A stretch of 6,909 nt of DNA. Source: Candidatus Latescibacterota bacterium. GTDB lineage: Bacteria; Krumholzibacteriota; Krumholzibacteriia; WVZY01; JAKEHA01. The stretch is from the NCBI GenBank assembly GCA_022615275.1, contig JAKEHA010000025.1, positions 1-6,909 on the forward strand, read 5' to 3'. The notes under the pieces are model-generated. The model saw nothing but the letters and a program-made list of their open reading frames with translations, was not told where the DNA came from and made no database searches. This document shows positions 1-4,861 of this stretch, piece by piece. Each line of letters starts with the position of its first letter. The stretch's first letter is position 1. The translations under genes were made by a program, and so were the position numbers.

Positions 1-68
1 AATTTCCGGAATTCCAGCCGCAGGTTTTGGACAGCCTGCGACAGCCGCTCGAAACCGGCGACGCGGTC
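1..68 (+). other. YifB/ComM Mg-chelatase motif fragment
   Basis: The frame starting at base 3 reads FPEFQPQVLDSLRQPLETGD. This closely resembles the segment just after the Walker B motif of the YifB/ComM Mg-chelatase-like AAA+ ATPases (LDE-[LF]-PEF-x-x-x-[VA]-L-[DE]-x-LRQPLE-x-G). The two bases before it (AA) fit the end of the Glu codon expected at that position. In YifB the chain should go on to a conserved ARANHR...YPARFQLVAAMNP stretch, but here it turns into a TPR-like sequence after about 20 codons. So only a short piece is present, in frame with the downstream gene. The family match is from memory of the consensus, not from a search. Confidence 0.6.
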
Positions 69-350
69 GCGCGCTTCTACTTCGAGATGGCGACCAACTA
101 CGAGTACTTCCGGAGGGTGGGTGAAGCACTGACGAGCTACCGGCGCGCGCTCGAGGCGGGCATGAACGACATCGACATGTTCCACAATTGCGTGCTGGGG
201 GAGACGCGCTGCCTGCTCGCGATGGGAAAGAACGACGAAGCGCTCGCGTTCTTGCGGATGCTGGTCGATACCGTGCCCCACGAGGGCGAGCGCGCCGCGA
301 TCGCGCGCATGGCCGACGACCTGGAGAAACGGCTGCGACGCCCGAAGTGA
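1..350 (+). CDS. TPR-like protein, 5'-partial, with a YifB-like N-terminal stretch
   Basis: The reading frame is open to the left window edge, so the gene is 5'-incomplete; the TTG at 27 is not a convincing start because codons 3-26 continue the same conserved motif. From about base 70 the protein looks like a helical tetratricopeptide-repeat tail with two repeat-like units. One contains YEYFRRVGEALTSYRRALEAG, and the other contains CLLAMGKNDEALAFLRMLV followed by P; both show the small/aromatic/Ala spacing of TPRs. It ends with a charged helix and a TGA at 348-350. TPR proteins usually act as protein-interaction scaffolds, and nothing here gives a specific function. The first ~20 codons do not fit a TPR and match a different family (see the separate entry). 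The gene converges on the uracil-DNA glycosylase gene, with 12 bases between the two stops. The coding frame is confident; what the whole protein is remains uncertain. Confidence 0.6.
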   Translation, partial: FPEFQPQVLDSLRQPLETGDAVARFYFEMATNYEYFRRVGEALTSYRRALEAGMNDIDMFHNCVLGETRCLLAMGKNDEALAFLRMLVDTVPHEGERAAIARMADDLEKRLRRPK

Positions 351-355
351 GGCGC

Positions 356-372
356 GGACGCGTCACGCGTCC
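356..372. terminator. Short inverted repeat between convergent genes
   Basis: GGACGCG (356-362) and CGCGTCC (366-372) form a perfect 7-bp stem around TCA, lying between the convergent TPR gene (stop 350) and the uracil-DNA glycosylase gene; the loop is that gene's stop codon (363-365). There is no T-run on either side, so this is at best a weak bidirectional end signal. Confidence 0.25.
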
Positions 373-1103
373 TTCAAGAGCGCCATCAGCTTCTTCATGT
401 CTTCCCAGCACGGGGCCTTGAAGGCCGGGTTGCGAAGCAGCGCGGCCGGGTGGTAGGTCACGATGACGGGGATGCCTTCGTAGGTGTAGTTGCCCGTGCG
501 CAGGGCACCCAGCGGCGCGTCGGTCTTCAGGAGCCAGTGCGCCGCGATGCGCCCGAGGGCGCAGATGTACTTCGGCTTGATCATCGCGATCTGCGCGCGC
601 AAGTATTCCTCGCAGCACTCCACTTCGCTCGGCAAGGGGTCGCGATTTTGGGGCGGCCGGCACTTCAAGATGTTGGCGATGTAGACTTGGTCGCGCGTCA
701 TGCCCATGGCGGCGATGATCTTCGTGAGCAATTGCCCCGCGCGACCGACGAAGGGTTCGCCGCGCGCGTCTTCTTCGGCGCCGGGGGCTTCGCCGATGAA
801 CATCAACTTCGCGTTGGGATTGCCGACGCCGAACACGGTCTGGGTGCGGCTCTTGTGGAGGTCGCAGCGGGTGCACACCGAAACGGTCTTGGCGAGCTCC
901 GAAAGGCCGGCGGGAATCGGCATCGGTGCTGCGGGCTTGGGCCGCGTCGGTGCAATCGCGGGCGAGGACGCTGGCGCGGCCGCCACCGGCGGTGTCGCCC
1001 CGAGCACCACTCCCTCGAGATAGACCGAGCGCACGCCCTTCTGCTCGAGGCGCTTCAGCGCGGCGGCCGCGGCAGTGCGCGCGTCGTTGGGGACCTTCGA
1101 CAT
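363..1103 (-). CDS. Uracil-DNA glycosylase, family 4 (Fe-S type)
   Basis: Removes uracil from DNA (from cytosine deamination or dUMP incorporation) to start base excision repair. The 246-residue protein has a low-complexity Ala/Pro-rich N-terminus (about 1-65) followed by the catalytic domain (about 66-245). Motif 1 is GEAPGAEED at 104-112 and motif 2 is HPAALLRNP at 218-226; both are diagnostic of family 4 rather than the Ung family. Four cysteines placed as in Fe-S glycosylases are visible: C77 and C80 (CTRC), C148 (KCRPPQNRDP) and C163/C164. The ATG at 1103-1101 fits, although no strong ribosome binding site precedes it. The N-terminal extension is common in this family and can carry replication-clamp contacts, but I see no clear clamp motif. 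It lies 37 bases downstream of the symporter gene on the same strand and may be co-transcribed. In many bacteria a gene of this kind sits close to gmk-rpoZ-coaBC, so it may belong to that ancestral neighbourhood. Confidence 0.95.
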   Translation of the reverse strand: MSKVPNDARTAAAAALKRLEQKGVRSVYLEGVVLGATPPVAAAPASSPAIAPTRPKPAAPMPIPAGLSELAKTVSVCTRCDLHKSRTQTVFGVGNPNAKLMFIGEAPGAEEDARGEPFVGRAGQLLTKIIAAMGMTRDQVYIANILKCRPPQNRDPLPSEVECCEEYLRAQIAMIKPKYICALGRIAAHWLLKTDAPLGALRTGNYTYEGIPVIVTYHPAALLRNPAFKAPCWEDMKKLMALLKDA

Positions 1104-1140
1104 GCCCGCAGACTAGCCGTTGCGGCGTGCGCGTGCAAGC

Positions 1141-2466
1141 TTACAGATCGACCGCCGCCGGCACCGGTCGCTCCTTGAGATCGGCGCCTTCCGAGCGCGC
1201 CACGTACGTGGCCGCCGTGATGTCGCCGACCACATTGACCACCGTGCGGCACATGTCGAGGATGCGATCGACGCCCAGGACGATCGCGATCATGGCGGGA
1301 TTCACGCCGATGGTCGCCAGCACCAGAATGATGAACGGAATGGAACCCGATGGGATCCCGGCCGTCCCGATGCCACCCAAGATGGCGAGATAGAGCACCA
1401 TCAGCTGCTGCCCCATCGTCAGGTCGACGCCCGCCAACTGTGCCAGGAACAATATCGTCACGCCTTCGAACAGCGCGGTGCCGTTCTGGTTGGCCGTCGC
1501 GCCTATCGTCAAAACGAACGAGTTGATGTCGCGCGGGACGCCTAAATTCTCCTCGGAAACGCGCAGTGCCGTGGGAAGTGTCGCATTCGACGACGAGGTC
1601 GAGAAAGCGGTGATCATTACGGTCTTGATGCGGCGAAAGAAATCGAGCGGGTTGAGGCGCGAGAGCCACGCGACCGAAAGCGAGTACACACCGAACATGT
1701 GCAGCGAGAGCCCCAGCAGCACCGCACCCGAGTACCAGCCCAGGCTCGATAGCAAACCGAACCCGAAGCGCGACGTCATCGTGAAGAGCAGGCAGAACAC
1801 CGCGATGGGCGCCAGACGCATCACGAGCTCGATGCACTTGGCCACCGCTTCGAAGACGCCCTCGAGCAAACCCAAGACCGGCTTCGCCCTCGCTTCTCCG
1901 ATCAACGTCAGTCCCACGCCGAAGAACAGCGCGAAGAACATCAACCCCAGCATGTCGGGGGGGTCTTTCGAGATGGCGGTGAACACGTTGGTGGGGACGA
2001 TGCTCTTGACGACCTTCATCAGAGGCGCGTCGGCGGTCGTCGACGGCGCGGCGGCCACCTGCTTCTCCGCGTCGACGGCGTAGCGCTCCTGCAATTGCTG
2101 GCTGATCTCGGGGCGAATCCGTTCGCCGGGGCGGATGGTGTTGGCGAGCGTGAAGCCGATCACGACGGAGATCGTCGACATCACGAGCGTATAGACGAGC
2201 GATTTCACTCCGACGCGCCCCAGCCGGCGGATGTCGCGCATCCCCGCGACCCCGACCACGAGGGACGAGAACACGAGCGGCACCACGAGCAGCAGCAGCA
2301 AACGCAGGAAAAACTGGCCGACGGGTTCGGTGATGTTGCTCGCGGTCCACGCGAGCCCCGGCGACGACGCGCCCAGAATGGCGTTGGAAATACCACCGGC
2401 CCCCGCCCCCGCGACGAGGCCGAAGAGGATGCGGGCGTGGAGGGGGACGCCTCTTTTGACGACCAT
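1141..2466 (-). CDS. Dicarboxylate/amino acid:cation symporter (DAACS, GltP/DctA-type)
   Basis: Inner-membrane secondary transporter of the glutamate transporter fold, importing acidic amino acids or C4-dicarboxylates with Na+ or H+. It is 441 residues from the ATG at 2466, typical for the family, with many hydrophobic segments. Signature elements in order: the serine-rich tip of hairpin 1, SSSNATLP (291-298); the TM7 motif as NQNGT (326-330); hairpin 2, GTAGIPSGS (367-375); and TM8, DMCRTVVNVVGD (404-415). In TM8 the Asp, Arg, Asn and Asp that bind substrate in GltPh (D394, R397, N401, D405) are all present, which favours acidic substrates. NQNGT departs from the usual NMDGT. A soluble Ala-rich insert at about 113-150 lies between early TM segments. 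Translation probably starts at ATG 2466, not the TTG just before it; the ATG shares a base with the TGA of the upstream nuclease gene, and GGAAGG-like bases upstream could serve as ribosome binding site. Exact substrate and coupling ion are not resolved. Confidence 0.95.
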   Translation of the reverse strand: MVVKRGVPLHARILFGLVAGAGAGGISNAILGASSPGLAWTASNITEPVGQFFLRLLLLLVVPLVFSSLVVGVAGMRDIRRLGRVGVKSLVYTLVMSTISVVIGFTLANTIRPGERIRPEISQQLQERYAVDAEKQVAAAPSTTADAPLMKVVKSIVPTNVFTAISKDPPDMLGLMFFALFFGVGLTLIGEARAKPVLGLLEGVFEAVAKCIELVMRLAPIAVFCLLFTMTSRFGFGLLSSLGWYSGAVLLGLSLHMFGVYSLSVAWLSRLNPLDFFRRIKTVMITAFSTSSSNATLPTALRVSEENLGVPRDINSFVLTIGATANQNGTALFEGVTILFLAQLAGVDLTMGQQLMVLYLAILGGIGTAGIPSGSIPFIILVLATIGVNPAMIAIVLGVDRILDMCRTVVNVVGDITAATYVARSEGADLKERPVPAAVDL

Positions 2467-3236
2467 CAAGCCACACCTTCCGCGGCGTTGGCCTTATCAA
2501 GAACGGTCGGGAAGTCCGACGGGCTAAGTACCAGGCCCGCCTTCCGCACGCCGAAGCCGCCATGAGCGTTCACGGCCTCTATCCACTCCGCCAAGAAGCG
2601 CCGCTTGGTCCGGTCCTTCTCGGTGTTCAATCCCTTGACCTCGACGATCAGCATGGTTCCGTCCACGAATCGAATCAGGTAGTCGGGTCGATACTTGTGG
2701 AACGCGGCGTCGAACACGTAGGTCACTTCGAAGCCCAGATGGTCATTTTTCACCCACGAATGCACGCGGGGGTCGCGGTCGAGCCAGTAACCCGGGTTCT
2801 CCTCCCACGTCGAATCCACGACGCAAAAGTTGATGTGCGACTTATCCGCTGGGAACACAGGCTTACCCGTGTACCACGGAATCATGTCCATCGTCGAGCG
2901 AATCGGTTTTGCGCTGTCGAAGATCGGCTCCAACGCCTCGGTGTTGCCGAAGCGTATCTGCTCGAACACGCTGCGCACGATGCGCTGCATGTTGAGCGTC
3001 AAGATGACGCGGCGGCGCAGGTCGTCCTCCGCGTAGCGGGGCGGGTTGATCTTGAGCTTGGGCGATTCGATGAACTTCTCCACCAGGTGAATCGCGATGC
3101 GTACGACGTTCACCGATCCGCAGTCCGGACACTTGCGGGGCTTCCTCTTCGCGAACGGTCTCGCCAGACGGCCGCCGTCACGTTCGGCGCGTTGTTTGAG
3201 ACGCTCCTGGGATTGGCTCTTCGGCCAATTATCCAA
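2466..3236 (-). CDS. Stand-alone type III restriction-like nuclease domain
   Basis: A 256-residue protein that from about residue 62 matches the C-terminal end of type III restriction (Res) / BPTD_3080-family helicase-nucleases. Landmarks in order: a helical segment with QRIVRSVFEQI (84-94); EPIFDSAKPIRST (103-115); KSHINFCVVDSTWE (132-145); WVKNDHLGFEV (161-171); the PD-(D/E)XK core RPDYLIRF...IVEVKG with P184-D185 and E199-x-K201; then EWIEAVNAHGGFG (217-229). The nuclease core therefore looks intact. Family members are usually around 900-1000 residues with an N-terminal superfamily 2 helicase. Here no Walker A, DEAD/DEAH or helicase motif is present, and the upstream sequence is occupied by other genes. 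The first ~45 residues are basic and contain a single CPDC pair (C36, C39), which could be half of a zinc site. The start is a TTG at 3236-3234, forced by an in-frame TGA at 3242-3240; it overlaps the end of the small upstream gene by 8 bases, suggesting re-initiation. It could be a truncated remnant or a small effector nuclease. Confidence 0.8.
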   Translation of the reverse strand: MDNWPKSQSQERLKQRAERDGGRLARPFAKRKPRKCPDCGSVNVVRIAIHLVEKFIESPKLKINPPRYAEDDLRRRVILTLNMQRIVRSVFEQIRFGNTEALEPIFDSAKPIRSTMDMIPWYTGKPVFPADKSHINFCVVDSTWEENPGYWLDRDPRVHSWVKNDHLGFEVTYVFDAAFHKYRPDYLIRFVDGTMLIVEVKGLNTEKDRTKRRFLAEWIEAVNAHGGFGVRKAGLVLSPSDFPTVLDKANAAEGVA

Positions 3237-3501
3237 CCGTCACCGCCAACGGTCGGATGCCGCGGAACTCGATTCGCCATAGGCCCGCGGACTTCTCCGC
3301 ATGGAAGTGTATTGAGTCCTTTTGAGACAAATCGTCTCCCCCGAACTCGAACACGGCAAGCGCTTCCTCCGGGGCATGTTCATCGCACACTGTCAGGCGC
3401 AGGATATCGCCAGCATCGATGTCATCCGTGTGCACCCGATAGGGAGAATCCGCCTTCCTTGTCGAGACCCGCAGAGTCCGTTCTTTCTGCACGACCGCCA
3501 T
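3229..3501 (-). CDS. Small unknown protein in the DarTG operon
   Basis: A 90-residue protein I do not recognise. It is mixed charged/hydrophobic with alternating strands (LRVSTRK, YRVHTDD, ILRLTVCDE, ALAVFEFGG, SIHFHAEK, WRIEFRGI, LAVTVG), which suggests a small beta-rich fold; there is no membrane segment, no signal peptide and one cysteine. Coding is supported by a strong AGGAGG at 3517-3512. That site lies 10 bases before the ATG at 3501 and 4 bases before an alternative GTG at 3507, which would add two residues. It lies 27 bases after the darTG stop and its TAA (3231-3229) overlaps the TTG of the nuclease gene, so it is probably co-translated with both. Position suggests an accessory, adaptor or immunity role, but that is only inference. 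Confidence 0.7.
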   Translation of the reverse strand: MAVVQKERTLRVSTRKADSPYRVHTDDIDAGDILRLTVCDEHAPEEALAVFEFGGDDLSQKDSIHFHAEKSAGLWRIEFRGIRPLAVTVG

Positions 3502-3510
3502 TGCCACCTT

Positions 3511-3518
3511 GCCTCCTT
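3511..3518 (-). promoter_or_regulatory. Strong ribosome binding site of the small gene
   Basis: The minus strand reads AAGGAGGC here, a near-perfect Shine-Dalgarno sequence, 21 bases or less upstream of the stop-start gap between darTG and the small gene. It is the clearest ribosome binding site in the central module and supports the small gene as real. Spacing is 10 bases to ATG 3501 and 4 bases to GTG 3507. Confidence 0.65.
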
Positions 3519-3528
3519 CGCACGAGCG

Positions 3529-4740
3529 TCAGTACGCCGCCGCGGCTTCGCGGATAGTGGGACCAGCCCGGCCGACTAGGAACTCGCTCGAGAGTTGCTC
3601 CGCCGGCAGATCGCGTTCTCTCGGCAGATACACCGCGACATCAACACCCAGCACCGACAGGCCGCGGCAAATCACGGGGCCAACGACGGACCAGTCGAGT
3701 TGGCCGAGACCACATCCCAGCGCCGGTACCGCGAGCGACCGAATTCCTTCTCGTTCGTAGTTGTCTTGGATCCACCGGATGCCGGTTTCGATTCCCGCCA
3801 AGTCGGCGTTATCGCGCCAATGATTCTTCGTCGCGAACAAGAGGAACCACTTCCGAGCGTTGGGCGCGTTCAAGGACGCCGGATCGTCCGCGAGCTCTTC
3901 GTCGACAAATGCCTCACGTTTGTAGAGGTACGGCTTCCCCATCCGCAGTTGCTTGCTGCGACACGCATCCTGGTACTGTACGTAGACATCTGGGAACTGA
4001 TACTTGGCGCGCGAGGCGAGCCCCTTGCCCATCACACCCTTCACGTTGACGCTAACCGTCAGAGCGTGAAGTCGCGAGAAGAACATGTCGCCGTCCACGA
4101 GGAAGAGCCTATTAACGACTGGGGTAATCCTCTTGGGCATGAAGAACATATGCGGCTCGGGTATAACTGGCACGTCGGTCCGCTTGATTGCGGCACGAAC
4201 CTCGGTGGCAACCGTGTGAGCGCTCACATAGACGGAGTGAATGTGCTCTGGGGAGATGTGGTCCGGCACCAGACACTCCGCCATTATCCTCCTCTTGGAA
4301 CCGTCGAGCGGGTTCCAATAGTCACTCATCAAGATCTTCTGCATCGACTCGATTCGCTTCAGCCCCTCCTTCGGTGCAACAATTTCACTCTCGGGGCTGG
4401 CCGCGTTGCCATCGGTAACGAACGTCCCGGGTGTCGCTAGGACGGCTGGGCTCACCGCTACGATCGCAATCTCACGCGCGTCCCGCTCGTGCAGCACCCG
4501 GTAGAGCATGGGATTTCGAGGCTGAAAGTACAGGTTCGCGAAGTGCCAGAGATTGTTGCGATCAGGAGCGATTCGATCCCGGCGATGGGTCACGATCTCG
4601 GCGTCGTAGATGCGCGTGAACTCGACGCCATCGGTCTCCACCCGCCGATGGGACAGAATGCCGCGCTCCAGAATCGAAGGCAGATTGCGGACGTGCGTGA
4701 GGTAGAAGAGGCTGGTTATGTCGAGTTTTCGCTTTGCCAT
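3529..4740 (-). CDS. Fused DarT-DarG: DNA ADP-ribosyltransferase plus macrodomain hydrolase
   Basis: A 403-residue single-chain toxin-antitoxin. Residues ~9-200 are a DarT-type (DUF4433) ADP-ribosyltransferase, a family that uses NAD+ to modify thymidine or guanosine in single-stranded DNA. Landmarks are FYLTHVRNLPSILERGIL (12-29), with H16 in the NAD-binding motif; an Arg cluster at 53-56; YFQPRNPMLY (71-80); and AECLVP with E155 as the probable catalytic glutamate. Residues ~211-375 are a DarG-type macrodomain, which removes ADP-ribose from DNA: NVKGVMGKGLASRAK (232-246), ATKNHWR (303-309) with K305 at the place of the catalytic lysine known from Thermus DarG, and PALGCGLGQLDW (339-350). 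DarT and DarG are normally separate genes, and DarG carries an extra C-terminal toxin-binding domain; here only ~28 residues follow the macrodomain. The start is ATG 4740 with GAGGAG just upstream; a 19-residue upstream extension would be coded by the terminator-like hairpin and is unlikely. GC is lower than in neighbours. Family assignment is confident from the motifs; DNA as substrate is inferred. Confidence 0.92.
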   Translation of the reverse strand: MAKRKLDITSLFYLTHVRNLPSILERGILSHRRVETDGVEFTRIYDAEIVTHRRDRIAPDRNNLWHFANLYFQPRNPMLYRVLHERDAREIAIVAVSPAVLATPGTFVTDGNAASPESEIVAPKEGLKRIESMQKILMSDYWNPLDGSKRRIMAECLVPDHISPEHIHSVYVSAHTVATEVRAAIKRTDVPVIPEPHMFFMPKRITPVVNRLFLVDGDMFFSRLHALTVSVNVKGVMGKGLASRAKYQFPDVYVQYQDACRSKQLRMGKPYLYKREAFVDEELADDPASLNAPNARKWFLLFATKNHWRDNADLAGIETGIRWIQDNYEREGIRSLAVPALGCGLGQLDWSVVGPVICRGLSVLGVDVAVYLPRERDLPAEQLSSEFLVGRAGPTIREAAAAY

Positions 4741-4770
4741 TGCTCCTCGATTCCTGGCCCCTAAACGCGA

Positions 4771-4792
4771 AAGCCGCCCGGGGAGGCGGCTT
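4771..4792 (-). terminator. Terminator-like hairpin after coaBC / darTG leader hairpin
   Basis: AAGCCGCC (4771-4778) and GGCGGCTT (4785-4792) form a perfect 8-bp GC-rich stem with a 6-base loop. On the minus strand it is followed by TTTCGCGTTT, a weak T-rich tail. It lies 65 bases after the coaBC stop, and the simplest reading is the intrinsic terminator of gmk-rpoZ-coaBC. It also lies 30 bases upstream of the darTG start, so transcripts from the upstream promoter candidate would carry it in their leader. Confidence 0.6.
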
Positions 4793-4831
4793 CGCACCCG
4801 GTCGCCGAAGCTTGCGGGGTGATGGAACCGA

Positions 4832-4861
4832 ATGCTACCCGAAATCGCGGCAGTCCGTCAA
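4832..4861 (-). promoter_or_regulatory. Candidate sigma70-type promoter for darTG
   Basis: On the minus strand TTGACG (4861-4856, 5 of 6 matches to the -35 consensus) is followed after 18 bases by TAGCAT (4837-4832, 4 of 6 matches to -10). The -35 box overlaps the coaBC stop codon. Transcription would start near 4825 and run through the hairpin at 4792-4771 into darTG. Matches were found by eye, and the host's promoter rules are unknown. Confidence 0.4.

Noticed and set aside
450..1178. Plus-strand frame of 242 codons opposite the uracil-DNA glycosylase
   Set aside because: Shadow of the glycosylase gene, which has complete catalytic and Fe-S motifs on the other strand.
1055..2563. Long minus-strand frame of 502 codons over the symporter gene
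   Set aside because: Arg/His/Gly-rich shadow frame of a high-GC gene; the symporter frame carries all DAACS signatures.
3117..3131. CPDCGS in the nuclease N-terminus as a zinc finger
   Set aside because: Only one CxxC pair is present; no second Cys or His pair is evident in the right spacing, so a complete zinc site cannot be claimed.
3229..3507. Small gene plus nuclease as a frameshifted larger helicase-nuclease
   Set aside because: The small frame shows no helicase motifs, has its own strong ribosome binding site, and there is no room for a ~600-residue helicase between it and darTG.
2562..3557. Long plus-strand open frame of 331 codons
   Set aside because: It is antisense to the nuclease and small genes, has an Arg/His/Pro-rich composition, no recognisable motif and no good start context; the minus-strand frames carry conserved family motifs.
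4741..4797. N-terminal extension of DarTG by 19 residues
   Set aside because: It would be Arg/Gly-rich, encoded by the terminator-like hairpin, and the ribosome binding site GAGGAG lies directly before the ATG at 4740.
1135..4815. Inverted 8-base match GCAAGCTT (1135-1142) / AAGCTTGC (4808-4815) near both borders of the insertion
   Set aside because: Six of the eight bases are a palindrome and the match is short, so it is easily due to chance; no target-site duplication or transposase accompanies it.
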